Of a stretch of 37,298 bases of DNA, positions 8,081-16,774 are shown piece by piece (position 1 is the stretch's first letter; each line of letters begins with the position of its first letter). Made by a program: the position numbers and the translations under genes. The stretch is from DSAR01 sp034437315 (GTDB lineage Bacteria; Chloroflexota; Anaerolineae; B4-G1). Below the pieces are notes generated by a model, which saw only the letters and a program-made list of their open reading frames with translations, did not search any database and was not told where the DNA came from. The stretch spans positions 1-37,298 of the forward strand of contig DAOTUC010000371.1 of assembly GCA_034437315.1 (NCBI GenBank), given 5' to 3'.

Positions 8081-10294
8081 TCAGGGTTTGGCGCTATCCA
8101 GGGGGATATCAAAGGCATGATTGGGTTGAGCGTTTCCATTCACATCAACCATAGGGAGACGCTCCAATGAGGGCCATTTGTACATCCCAACGCTCAAAAC
8201 CAATGGTCCTTTATGGGATTCGTGTATCAATGGCAACTTGAATACGTCTGTTATGATCTGCCCTGGAAGCCAGTAGGACGTGGGAAAGCGACCGTCCAAC
8301 GGCTGGCGATCGGCCTGGGCCAGGATGTCGCCCTTGGCATCTTTCAGGTGGACAAAGGTCGTTGCGTCATATGGCACGGGTTGTAACGATTGCCACGTGA
8401 TCGTCAGAACAACCGAGTCCCCCCCCTCCCTTGATACCTGTGTTTGTTCAACACCAATCGCACGATCCAGGACATACGTCACTTTTTGCGTGCTCGTTGG
8501 CAACTGGGGCAACTGATCCGCAGCCAAAATCGGCGCGCTGCCGATAAGCGCCAATGAGACGTGTTCGCCTTGAGCATTGACCGCTTGCATGCGCTTACCG
8601 GTTTCCGGATCGATAAAGCCCACTTCAATAGTCGCGCCCAGGGGCGTCGGGGTCTCCTCCGAGACGTACACCAAGACATCATCACAAAACGCTTTGCCGA
8701 GGATCCAGCGATCCGTGGGCAAGTTGCCCAAGCCGGGATATGTCTGCCTTGACCCCCACATTCCGGGGAGATCCTGCCGGTTGAGTTTGCTGGTATCCAA
8801 CACCTGTACGAAGACCGCATAGCGTTTATTCGTTTGGGCGAGGGGTTTCCAACACAATTCGATTGAAAGATACGTCCCCGGAGAGGAAAAAGGAGCGTTT
8901 ATGTCATAGCTGATCAATTGAGCGACCTGGATTCCCGTATCGGGTTCGACGTAGGTCATATTCACGGGACGTTCAATTTGTTCCACATTTTTCTCATGCC
9001 GGGGATGGTAAAGCGGATAGATGCTGACAAAAGGTGTGAGTATACCGGCGACTAGAACGGGCATCACACAAATGGGCAAAAGCAAGTGTCGCCAACGTCG
9101 GGGAAGTGCGTATAACCACCCCAGGACCAATAACATAGCTATCGGCGTTATCGTTGGAAACAGCAACCGGCCAAAAGCCCATGGGTATTGCCGGGTCCAA
9201 TACGTGAAAATCAACACGATAAAGATCACGGGCCAGCTGAGCAAGACCACCAGTATCTTTTTGATCGCGCTCGTTCGAAATTTTATCCACAAACCACCGA
9301 GCAAAAGCACCATGCTTATCCGGCCCCACCAAATGAGCAGATTATCCAACCAGATCCGGCTGACAAAGGTGCGGGATGGATTCGCCCAGAAGGTATGCTC
9401 AATCGTGAACAAATCATAGGCTATGCGGCTCTTGAACAGCCTGTCGTACGGTTTGCTGGAGACATGCGCACCAATAGATAAGGGATCATGATAAAGCAGC
9501 GTATTTCGTGCGTACCACCACCCACCAACCAGCAGGGCAACGATTACAATAATTATGCCATCGCGAAAGAAAGAGCGTCGTAAGCCGCGATGGATCAAAA
9601 GCAACGCCAGGCCAGTCAACGGAAAAAATGTCAATGCGCTGACCTTGGTGATGCTGGCGAGGCCGAGAAATACGCCCAAGAGCAGCGCCTGGTGACGCGA
9701 GGGTCCTTGCTGTAATTGACGTACCAGCGAAAGCACAATCAGCCCCCCCAGGAAAGCGACCATGGCGTCGTTGCTGACCGCCGTCGCCACGTAGAGAAAC
9801 TGGGGATGGAAGCCGGTGACAATCGCCGTTACGGCAGGCGCGAGGGATGACTCGGGAAACAATTGCCGGGCGAGAAAATATGCGACGATCATCGTGCCCA
9901 GACCAAAAAGCAAAGAGACCAATCGAGCTCCCAAGACGACGGGTGTCATATGTGGCGGGTGAAGAAATACGTTCCGGTTATCATGTCGATGGCCAGGAAC
10001 CGAGAATGCTCTATAGGGATTGGCCTCCAGGAGGATGTCTGGATTTTCGATTTCGGGCAACCAACCGGTCAACGCTGCCGCGAGGGCGTAATACAGAGGG
10101 GGTTGTTTGTATTCAAATGAAAATCCCAATAAGTTGGGAGACTTAAGGGGCGGTAATGCGCGATGCTCTCGTAGATATAGAATGTACCCGTAATGCCCGT
10201 TCTCGTCATGTTTTTCCAACGCCGGTGTAACGTATGCATAGGTAACGCCAACGAGAAGATACAGGATCATCAATCCAAAAAGCGGTATGCGCAT
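8081..10294 (-). CDS. GT-C membrane glycosyltransferase (GT39/DUF2142-like) with two C-terminal beta modules
   Basis: A 737-residue protein from ATG 10294, chosen because AAGGTGGT sits seven bases upstream. Starts at 10327 and 10351 (TTG) are possible but lack a comparable site. The first helix is followed by VTPALEKHDENGHYGYILYL, with D30-E31 and H34 in the usual GT-C position, and by YKQPPLYYALAAAL. About ten helices end near residue 450. Two beta modules follow, the first divergent (LISYDINAP, ELCWKPLAQ, YAVFVQVLD) and the second canonical (ITWQSLQPVPYDATTFVHL, DGRFPTSYWLPGQII). It is the closest relative in the window of the protein at 1225-3480 by motif set. It is the second gene of the leftward unit that starts at 11770, with about 87 bases between this start and the upstream stop. 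Substrates are unknown. Confidence 0.88.
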   Translation of the reverse strand: MRIPLFGLMILYLLVGVTYAYVTPALEKHDENGHYGYILYLREHRALPPLKSPNLLGFSFEYKQPPLYYALAAALTGWLPEIENPDILLEANPYRAFSVPGHRHDNRNVFLHPPHMTPVVLGARLVSLLFGLGTMIVAYFLARQLFPESSLAPAVTAIVTGFHPQFLYVATAVSNDAMVAFLGGLIVLSLVRQLQQGPSRHQALLLGVFLGLASITKVSALTFFPLTGLALLLIHRGLRRSFFRDGIIIVIVALLVGGWWYARNTLLYHDPLSIGAHVSSKPYDRLFKSRIAYDLFTIEHTFWANPSRTFVSRIWLDNLLIWWGRISMVLLLGGLWIKFRTSAIKKILVVLLSWPVIFIVLIFTYWTRQYPWAFGRLLFPTITPIAMLLVLGWLYALPRRWRHLLLPICVMPVLVAGILTPFVSIYPLYHPRHEKNVEQIERPVNMTYVEPDTGIQVAQLISYDINAPFSSPGTYLSIELCWKPLAQTNKRYAVFVQVLDTSKLNRQDLPGMWGSRQTYPGLGNLPTDRWILGKAFCDDVLVYVSEETPTPLGATIEVGFIDPETGKRMQAVNAQGEHVSLALIGSAPILAADQLPQLPTSTQKVTYVLDRAIGVEQTQVSREGGDSVVLTITWQSLQPVPYDATTFVHLKDAKGDILAQADRQPLDGRFPTSYWLPGQIITDVFKLPLIHESHKGPLVLSVGMYKWPSLERLPMVDVNGNAQPNHAFDIPLDSAKP

Positions 10295-10381
10295 AGCGCT
10301 TACCACCTTTGACCATGAGATATTCATCACGATCTTCAAATCCCAGCACAAGAAATCAGGCTACTCAAGTTTCACGTCCTT

Positions 10382-11770
10382 TTAGTCGGTTTCTAATTGT
10401 ATCAAGAGCGTGTTCGTGCCCGGCACATCCGCCACTGACCACTGCTCCATCGTATCCAGCCAATATCCCCCTGATCGGAGCCATACGTCAACCCCTCCCG
10501 TCCAGGTGACAGGGAAGCGGTGACGTTGCACAATGACGTCTCCGGGCAGCAGTATAGGAGGCCAGGTACCCAGGCCATCGTCTACGCCCAAGACGTCTCC
10601 GCCCGACGAAAGCAGGTGGGCCAGGAAGGGCAAAATGGGCAGAATGTGGCGATAGCCGATGTTCAACCAGAAGCCAAGGGCAGCGATAAAGAAAAGAGCG
10701 GGAGTCAAAATCCCAACCAGGATTGTCCACCAACGCCGCCGCCAGAGCGACCACGCCGTTCCCCACAAAGCGCCCATCAAGATTGGCAGCGGGGTTTTCG
10801 ACAAAAGTGCAACCAGGAAATAATGCGCCCAGTCGCCGCTTGAACGATATCCCATCAAAAAGGCTTGATGACCACTACTGCTGCGCCTTTCCATCCTGAG
10901 CAATGATTTGACGTAAGATACTAATGGCAGCTTAGGCCAATTTGTATGCCAGGAACCGGTCTCGAATCCATACAAAGCCCACAGAACGAAAAAGGCCATC
11001 ACACCTGTCAATACCAGCCAACCCAGATTGTACGCCAACCGGTGAGACCATCCATCAATAGTTTCGCAGCTACTCTGCCGGTCTGTTCCCAATTGGCAAG
11101 TTCGTAACAAGACGAATAGGGCAAAGAGCGGAATGAGCATCAACGCCGACATTTTGGAACCCAGGGCCAGCCCCAGAGTCAATCCTGCCATGATCATGCG
11201 CTTGATTGAGGGCTGTACCATCAGGCGCTGGAAGGTGTAAACGGCCAAGGCGAAGCAACACGTAAACGCCAGGTCCGTGGTCACGAGCCGGCCATGGGCC
11301 AAAATGTTCGGTGAGAAGGTGTAAACAAACAGGGCCAGCACGCTTCCGGCTCGACCATGCCAGTCTTTAGCCCAACGGAACAGCACTGCTCCCAGAAGCA
11401 ATGTCAGGCCCATCACGACCACCCGTTGAGGGAAAATCAAAACATCTATTGGGCGATCAAAGGCATCGAGGACTTCCCAGGCGGTCTCAATCAGGCCGGG
11501 ATTATTCGACCAAGCGGGTAACGCGCGAGGGTCTGGGCGATTCGGTAATGTCCAAAGGGTCAATCCAGTCAAAAGGTGGACAAATGGCGGATGATATACT
11601 TGCATTCGCCAGTCCATAGTCGTCAAATCCACATAACCATAGCTGGCAAATGTTGGTTCGTCAAAGGTGGCTGACTTCACCGACGCACTCGTCACCAACT
11701 GGGCAAAGAGGAGAAACAGTAAAGCAACAGCGAACCAATAATGCTTCAATTTGGATAGAGAACGTTTCAT
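10382..11770 (-). CDS. Shortened GT39 glycosyltransferase, apparent in-frame internal deletion
   Basis: At 462 residues this protein is far shorter than its paralogues (about 800). The N-terminal 380 residues are a standard GT39 membrane part: helix 1, TFDEPTFASYGYVDL (D37-E38), YHPPFVHLLTG (60-70), FSPNILAHGRLVTTDLA, LGLALGSKMSAL, and finally NIGYRHILPILPFL. Directly after that, near residue 383/384 (base about 10,620), the sequence becomes AHLLSSGGDVLGVDDGLG, which belongs to the last 80 residues of the C-terminal beta module. The missing piece corresponds to about 337 residues of the gene at 11871-14270, including the DWGQ loop and the two-cysteine module. The frame is preserved and no stop occurs. 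The start is ATG 11770, with no ribosome site and a predicted transcription start only a base or two upstream, so translation may be leaderless. It could be a working minimal enzyme, a decaying gene or an assembly collapse. Confidence 0.82.
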   Translation of the reverse strand: MKRSLSKLKHYWFAVALLFLLFAQLVTSASVKSATFDEPTFASYGYVDLTTMDWRMQVYHPPFVHLLTGLTLWTLPNRPDPRALPAWSNNPGLIETAWEVLDAFDRPIDVLIFPQRVVVMGLTLLLGAVLFRWAKDWHGRAGSVLALFVYTFSPNILAHGRLVTTDLAFTCCFALAVYTFQRLMVQPSIKRMIMAGLTLGLALGSKMSALMLIPLFALFVLLRTCQLGTDRQSSCETIDGWSHRLAYNLGWLVLTGVMAFFVLWALYGFETGSWHTNWPKLPLVSYVKSLLRMERRSSSGHQAFLMGYRSSGDWAHYFLVALLSKTPLPILMGALWGTAWSLWRRRWWTILVGILTPALFFIAALGFWLNIGYRHILPILPFLAHLLSSGGDVLGVDDGLGTWPPILLPGDVIVQRHRFPVTWTGGVDVWLRSGGYWLDTMEQWSVADVPGTNTLLIQLETD

Positions 11771-11777
11771 TTGTTAG

Positions 11778-11805
11778 AGTTTAACAGGCTATTTTATCTT
11801 GTCAA
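11778..11805 (-). promoter_or_regulatory. Predicted leftward promoter of the divergent pair
   Basis: On the minus strand a perfect TTGACA (11805-11800) is followed after 16 bases by TAAACT (11783-11778, 4 of 6). The start point would be near 11771, giving an almost leaderless mRNA for the gene starting at 11770. This agrees with the absence of a ribosome site there. Confidence 0.55.
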
Positions 11806-11823
11806 GTTTTAAGCTACTTGACA
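11800..11823. repeat. Perfect 8-base inverted repeat overlapping both -35 boxes
   Basis: TGTCAAGT (11800-11807) and ACTTGACA (11816-11823) are exact reverse complements with an 8-base spacer. Each arm contains one outward-facing -35 hexamer. The symmetry could simply reflect two promoters, or it could be an operator through which one dimeric regulator controls both arms of the locus. Confidence 0.6.
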
Positions 11824-11845
11824 CCTGAAGTCGCCCTAGTATACT
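11818..11845 (+). promoter_or_regulatory. Predicted rightward promoter of the divergent pair
   Basis: A perfect TTGACA (11818-11823), a 16-base spacer and TATACT (11840-11845, 5 of 6) form a near-consensus sigma70-type promoter. The start point would be near 11852, about 20 bases before ATG 11871. It probably drives the rightward run of transferase genes. Confidence 0.65.
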
Positions 11846-11870
11846 TGCCTAGCATATTCATAGGAAAAGG

Positions 11871-14270
11871 ATGGTTCTGTTGGAAAAACGTCAGCAACTC
11901 GTAGCGTGCGGATTACTTCTCGCTCTATTTGCCCAGGTCGCCCTGGCCGCGCGCCATACGTCTATCACGCTTGATGAGCCCCTGCACATCACGAGTGGTT
12001 ACGCCTGCCTGGTGACCGGCGATTACCGCCTGGTGGAGGAACATCCGCCTCTGCTCAAGATGGTACAGGCCGCGCCCTTATTGCTCGCCCGGCCCTCCCT
12101 GCCTGATCCGCGTGACGTGCCGGGTTGGGACGATGGGGACCTGATCGTCGCGGCCCAGCACGTCGTCGTGCCCTACCGGCCGATTGAGCCCCTGGTATTT
12201 GCCGCCCGGGCGCCGACGATGCTCGTGGGGATACTGCTGGCTGCGCTGGTCTATCGCTGGGCGGCCGACGCGTTTGGCCCGGGGGCCGGGCTCATGGCGC
12301 TGGCATTGTGCGCTTTCGATCCCAATATCCTGGCCCACGCAGGCGTCGCCGCCACCGACCTGGGGGCGGCGTGCGCGACGTTCGCGGCCACGTACACCTT
12401 CTGGCGGTGGATCAGGCAGCGAGACGGCCCGTCGTGGCGACGGGGACTGGTTGCGGCCGTCGTATTAGGTTTGGCGCTGGGAGTCAAATCGACGGTTTTA
12501 ATGCTGTTGCCGATTTTCGGCCTGTTTATCCTGGCAGCCCGTCCACCCCAACGATCCCTGCGCCCATACCTGGGACAGGCGCTGGCGGCCAGCGCCGTGG
12601 CATTCGTCGTGTTGTGGGCATTGTATCGTTTCGAGCTTGGCGCTGTGCCGGGGTGGGATTTCCCGATCCCGGCGCCGAGCCATTTCCTGCCCTTGCTCAA
12701 GCTCCAGGAGCATATGCGTGAGGGCCACTCCGCTTTTTTGATGGGCCGGAACTACCATCACGGCGTGTGGTATTACTTCCCGGTCGCCTTTGCCCTCAAG
12801 ACACCGCCGCTAACCCTGGCCCTGATCTTGCTGACGGCGCTGGGGTTGTTGGCGCAACGTATCCGATCGGCGGGATGGCGCAGTGAAGCTGCCATATTAT
12901 CGTTGCCCCTGCTCTACTTTGGAGTCAGTCTGACCAGTGGGATCAACATCGGCTACCGGCACCTATTGCCCCTATTGCCCTTCTTGTTCGTGTGGGTCTC
13001 ACGTCTCGCGCCTTGGGTCTGGTGTTTCCAAACCCGCGCACTCCGCGCCGCGTTAGGCGTCGCTCTGTACGGCTACGTTCTCGTCACGATGATCCTCTTT
13101 CCGTGGCACCTGGCCTATTTCAACCTGTTCGCCGGCGGGGTAGACGGCGGATATCGCTACCTGGTCGACTCGAACCTGGATTGGGGACAGACCTGGAAAG
13201 CGCTGAAGCGCTACGTCGACGAGCACGACATAACCGAATTCGGGCTGAGCCAGTACACGATCAACAATCCTCACGCCTACGACCTGGACTACACCCCCTT
13301 ACCGCCCTGGCCCGACGCGCCGCCGGTGCTGCCCCGCCGTTTCAACCCGGCGCCGGGCGTGTACGCCATCAGCACCACCACGTTGCAGGGGGTCGTGGTG
13401 GCCGATTCGGAGATGTTTGACTATTTTCGCAAGAGGACGCCCGTGGAGCGGGTGGGACACGCGATGTTCGTCTACGAGCTTGACGAGCACCTCCCTGGCG
13501 AGTGGGCGGCGCAATGCACCCATCCCGTCGCGCCCCTGCCCCCGGACGTACTGGCAGAGGGCCTGGGGCGAGATGATCTACGCCTGGCCTATTTCGACTG
13601 CGGGCAGAGCTGGCTCTACCCCCCGGGGAATGGCTGGTACGTGCTCTCCCGAGACGTCGGGGATCTGGAAATGAGCCTGGTCCACGCCCGGCGCGCGCGC
13701 TTGGCCTACGAACAGACCCGCACCGGTTCCGTCCCGCCCTTTGCGGTCTACGAGTGGTTTGAACGGGCGCCGTTGAGTGAACTGAAGCCATCCCCCGTCT
13801 ACGCCGCTCCCAGCGCTTGGCCGCCAGCGCAGGCCGAAACGCAGGGCGTCCGATTGACGCCCCCGGTGATGGTGGGCCGCGACGTCGAGTTCCTGGGGCA
13901 CGTGGCCACCAGCGAGATGGATGCGACGGCATCGACGACGCTTCAGACCTACTGGCGCGTCACACAGGCGCCCACACAGGCGCTTTCGTTGATGGCCCAC
14001 GTGCTGGATGAAACCGGCGCCCCAATCGCGGTGGGGGATGGGTTGGGCGTCCCCGTCGACCAGTGGCGCTCGGGCGACGTGATCGTGCAGTTCCACGAGA
14101 TCGCGCCGCCGCCCGACACCCCGCCAGGTGTGTACTGGCTCCAGACCGGCGCCTACACGTTGCCCGATTTACGACGCCTGCCCATCCGGCAAAACGAGCA
14201 TCAAGTTGGCAATCGACTATTGATTGGACGTGTAACAATGGGGCATGGGGAAATGGAAGCGTCACCGTGA
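11871..14270 (+). CDS. GT-C membrane glycosyltransferase (GT39), C-X27-C type
   Basis: A 799-residue membrane glycosyltransferase of the PMT_2 type. Helix 1 (about 10-27) is followed by SITLDEPLHITSGYACL (D35-E36) and EEHPPLLKMV (HPP 58-60). CAFDPNILAHAGVAATDLG and NIGYRHLLPLLPF follow along about twelve helices. HLAYFNLFAGGVDGGYRYL and NLDWGQTWKAL mark the conserved external loop. The soluble C-terminus has WAAQC (Cys about 549) and YFDCGQSWLYP (Cys about 577). It then has a beta module of the 'MAHVL/DGLG' kind (LMAHVLDETG, WRSGDVIVQFHE, LQTGAYTL). ATG 11871 is preceded very closely by AGGAAAAGG; TTG 11880 would have better spacing and remains possible. The gene overlaps the next one by four bases (GTGA), implying coupled translation. 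It is clearly GC-rich. Confidence 0.92.
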   Translation: MVLLEKRQQLVACGLLLALFAQVALAARHTSITLDEPLHITSGYACLVTGDYRLVEEHPPLLKMVQAAPLLLARPSLPDPRDVPGWDDGDLIVAAQHVVVPYRPIEPLVFAARAPTMLVGILLAALVYRWAADAFGPGAGLMALALCAFDPNILAHAGVAATDLGAACATFAATYTFWRWIRQRDGPSWRRGLVAAVVLGLALGVKSTVLMLLPIFGLFILAARPPQRSLRPYLGQALAASAVAFVVLWALYRFELGAVPGWDFPIPAPSHFLPLLKLQEHMREGHSAFLMGRNYHHGVWYYFPVAFALKTPPLTLALILLTALGLLAQRIRSAGWRSEAAILSLPLLYFGVSLTSGINIGYRHLLPLLPFLFVWVSRLAPWVWCFQTRALRAALGVALYGYVLVTMILFPWHLAYFNLFAGGVDGGYRYLVDSNLDWGQTWKALKRYVDEHDITEFGLSQYTINNPHAYDLDYTPLPPWPDAPPVLPRRFNPAPGVYAISTTTLQGVVVADSEMFDYFRKRTPVERVGHAMFVYELDEHLPGEWAAQCTHPVAPLPPDVLAEGLGRDDLRLAYFDCGQSWLYPPGNGWYVLSRDVGDLEMSLVHARRARLAYEQTRTGSVPPFAVYEWFERAPLSELKPSPVYAAPSAWPPAQAETQGVRLTPPVMVGRDVEFLGHVATSEMDATASTTLQTYWRVTQAPTQALSLMAHVLDETGAPIAVGDGLGVPVDQWRSGDVIVQFHEIAPPPDTPPGVYWLQTGAYTLPDLRRLPIRQNEHQVGNRLLIGRVTMGHGEMEASP

Positions 14271-16684
14271 CCACGTCAGGCCCGCACCGCAGTCCGTGGC
14301 GTTGGCAATCGCTGCTCGCGTTCCTGTTGCTCACCGCGATGTTTGCCCAGTTGCTCGCCGCCGCGACGCAGCTCTCAATGACGATTGACGAGGGCTTTCA
14401 CATCACCAGTGGTTACGAATATCTCCGCACCGGGCAAATGCGCTTGATGGACGAGCACGTGCCGCTGGTCAAGGCGCTCTTCGCCTGGCCCCTTTTCCTC
14501 GTGCCAGACCTGCGCCCGCCGGAGCAGGCCGCTGGCTGGGAATCCGGGGACCTGATCTCGGTCGCCCAGGAGACCCTGCTGGCCTACCAGCCGATTGACC
14601 GGGTCATCGTCCCTTCCCGCGTACTGGTGGCGCTGCTCACGCTGCTGCTGGCGGCGACGGTCTACCGGTGGGCGGCCAACTGCTTTGGCCCGACGGCGGG
14701 GCTGTTTACGCTGTGCCTGTTGGCCTTCGATCCCAACATCCTGGCCCACGGCAGCCTGGCGACGACCGACATGGGAGCAGTGGCCTTCATCTTCTGGGCC
14801 GTCTGGGCCTTTGCCCGCTATCTGAAGGCGCCCACCCGCTGGCGTCGGTGGGGTGTAGCCGCGCTGTTGCTTGGGCTGGCCCAGGGGGCCAAGCTGACGG
14901 CGGCCTTGCTCCTGCCGGTGCTGGGGCTGTTGGCGCTCGTGGATGCCTGGCAGCGGGGAGTCAAGCAGGAGAGGCCAGGGGCGACGATCTTGCGCCGGAC
15001 GCTCGCCTATGGCGGGATGGTCGTGGCGGCGGCGATAGTGGTATGGGGATTGTACCGGTTCGAGGTACGCCCGCTGCCCCAGATCGCCGGGGGGGCGCTG
15101 CCCCTGCCGGCGGCGAGTCACGTCGAGCGCTGGTTGCGTCTGCGGGACGTGATCGCCTACGGGCGCGAGTCCTTCCTGTTGGGCCAAAACCGCATGCACG
15201 GCTGGTGGCAGTATTTCCCGGTTGCTTTCGCCCTCAAGACGCCGCTGCCTACCCTGCTGTTCAGCGCGTTGACCGTCGTCGTGCTGTTCCAGGGACATCG
15301 GCGCGACCTCGTAGACGAACTGGCCCTGGGCCTCTTTCCCCTGGTATACGCCGTCTCCAGTCTGACGAGCACCATCAACATTGGCTACCGCCATCTGTTG
15401 CCCATCCTGCCGTTCCTCTACGTATCCGTCTCCCGTCTCACCCTGCTCGCGCAGGTACGCACATCCCGCCGGCCACGTTACGTTTTACGTTTTACGTTTT
15501 TTGCCCTGTTGCTCCTTCAGCCCATCACCTCCCTATCCATCGCCCCCCACTACCTGGCCTACTTCAACTCCATCGCCGGGGGAGCCGACCAGGGATACCG
15601 GTTCCTGGCCGATTCCAACACCGACTGGGGACAGACGCTCAAGGCCTTGGCCGATTACCAACGCGAGCACGATCTGGGAGCGGTGAAACTCTCCCAGTTC
15701 ACCTTTCTAGATCCCGCAGCGTACGGCGTGCGCTACGCACCCATCGCGCCGATGAAGGGCGCGCCGCCGGTGCTCCCTCGGCGCTTCAACCCGGCGCCCA
15801 GTCTCTACGCCATCAGCGCGACGACGCTGGACGGCGTACCCCTGCCGCTGCCCTCGACCTACGACTGGTTCCGGCGCCGCCCGCCACTGGCAAAAATCGG
15901 GCACGTGATGTTTCTCTACCGGGTGGAGGAGAACACAGGAACGTGGGTCGCCCAATGCACCGCGCCCGTCACACCCCTGGCGGATGAAACGCTGGTCGAG
16001 GGCTTTGGCTCCGCCGAGCTGCGGCAGATCTACTTCGATTGCCGGCAGAGTTGGATCTTTCCCGATGGCGGCGCCTCCGCTGGCTGGTACGTGCGAGCGA
16101 CGCCGGGAATCGACGGGTTGCGCTGGCCGACTGACGACACCCGGCGCCTGGCGTGGTGGCCCGACTGGGTGAGACGATTGCCCCTGGACGCCTGGCGCTT
16201 GAGTTACGTGCAGCCGACGCCGGGCGTGGCGCCAGCCTTCGCCATCTGGGAATGGGAGCGCACGTCCTCCCCGAACGCTCTTATTGTCCCACCCCACCCG
16301 ACGTCAGAGGTCGTGTTGGATGACACCCTCGCCTTCGTGGGGTGCGCCGCCCCCGACACCCTCCAGGCGGGAGCCACGGTGGACGTGTTGACCTACTGGC
16401 GCGTCCTCGCACGACCGGCGCGCCCTGCATCGCTGAAGATGCACCTAGTCAACGATCGGGGCGAGACCGTCGCCGTAGGGGATGGATTGGGCATACCGAT
16501 TGACCAGTGGTACGCGGGTGATATAATAGTCCAGCGACATCGACTCTCCACACCCGAGGAAACCCCAGAGGGTGACTACCAACTCCAAACAGGCGTCTAT
16601 TGGTTAGATACGATGGCGCAGTGGACAGTTATGAAAAACTCTCAGGACGAGGCACTTTTTCTGCCTATTAAAATTGTACATTAG
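14267..16684 (+). CDS. GT-C membrane glycosyltransferase (GT39), C-X27-C type
   Basis: An 805-residue paralogue of the preceding gene. The frame is open further upstream, to 14063, but that would overlap the previous gene by about 200 bases. GTG 14267 gives a GTGA overlap with the upstream stop and is preceded by GGAAG. Landmarks are LSMTIDEGFHITSGYEYL (D41-E42), DEHVPLVKAL (HVP in place of HPP), FDPNILAHGSLATTDMG, NIGYRHLLPILPF, YLAYFNSIAGGADQGYRFL and NTDWGQTLKAL. The C-terminus has WVAQC and YFDCRQSWIFP 28 positions apart, then the beta module (LKMHLVNDRG, GDGLGIPIDQW, LQTGVYWLDTMAQW). An ACGTTTT tandem repeat lies inside the gene between two predicted helices. The coding is GC-rich until about 16,640, where composition drops sharply. 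Confidence 0.92.
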   Translation: MTTSGPHRSPWRWQSLLAFLLLTAMFAQLLAAATQLSMTIDEGFHITSGYEYLRTGQMRLMDEHVPLVKALFAWPLFLVPDLRPPEQAAGWESGDLISVAQETLLAYQPIDRVIVPSRVLVALLTLLLAATVYRWAANCFGPTAGLFTLCLLAFDPNILAHGSLATTDMGAVAFIFWAVWAFARYLKAPTRWRRWGVAALLLGLAQGAKLTAALLLPVLGLLALVDAWQRGVKQERPGATILRRTLAYGGMVVAAAIVVWGLYRFEVRPLPQIAGGALPLPAASHVERWLRLRDVIAYGRESFLLGQNRMHGWWQYFPVAFALKTPLPTLLFSALTVVVLFQGHRRDLVDELALGLFPLVYAVSSLTSTINIGYRHLLPILPFLYVSVSRLTLLAQVRTSRRPRYVLRFTFFALLLLQPITSLSIAPHYLAYFNSIAGGADQGYRFLADSNTDWGQTLKALADYQREHDLGAVKLSQFTFLDPAAYGVRYAPIAPMKGAPPVLPRRFNPAPSLYAISATTLDGVPLPLPSTYDWFRRRPPLAKIGHVMFLYRVEENTGTWVAQCTAPVTPLADETLVEGFGSAELRQIYFDCRQSWIFPDGGASAGWYVRATPGIDGLRWPTDDTRRLAWWPDWVRRLPLDAWRLSYVQPTPGVAPAFAIWEWERTSSPNALIVPPHPTSEVVLDDTLAFVGCAAPDTLQAGATVDVLTYWRVLARPARPASLKMHLVNDRGETVAVGDGLGIPIDQWYAGDIIVQRHRLSTPEETPEGDYQLQTGVYWLDTMAQWTVMKNSQDEALFLPIKIVH
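15475..15502 (+). repeat. 7-base tandem repeat (ACGTTTT) inside a coding region
   Basis: Three exact ACGTTTT units (15480-15500) follow a partial ACGTT. They are translated as part of RYVLRFTFF between two membrane segments. The paralogue at 11871 has unrelated sequence at the same place. A copy-number change not divisible by three would shift the frame. Confidence 0.8.
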
Positions 16685-16774
16685 AAGAGTTATCGTCAAT
16701 GAGGGAATCGCAAATAAATAACCAGCATCAGCTAAATCTTGCTTCACCAAATTGGGGGAATCTGAGGAAGCGTA

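Noticed and set aside
14063..14266. Upstream extension of the second rightward glycosyltransferase
   Set aside because: The extension overlaps the previous gene by about 200 bases and reads as Arg-rich shadow sequence. GTG 14267 with a GTGA overlap is the better start.
14375..15394. Minus-strand open frame of 339 codons
   Set aside because: It is antisense to the same glycosyltransferase gene, rich in Gln and Arg, with no membrane segments or motifs.
14668..15987. Plus-strand open frame of 439 codons
   Set aside because: It lies inside the gene at 14267-16684 in another frame. Its translation is rich in Arg, Gly and Pro, as expected for a shadow of GC-rich coding DNA.
16685..16774. Search for a promoter before the gene at 16775
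   Set aside because: No -35/-10 pair with acceptable spacing was found. Transcription by read-through from 11818-11845 is simpler.
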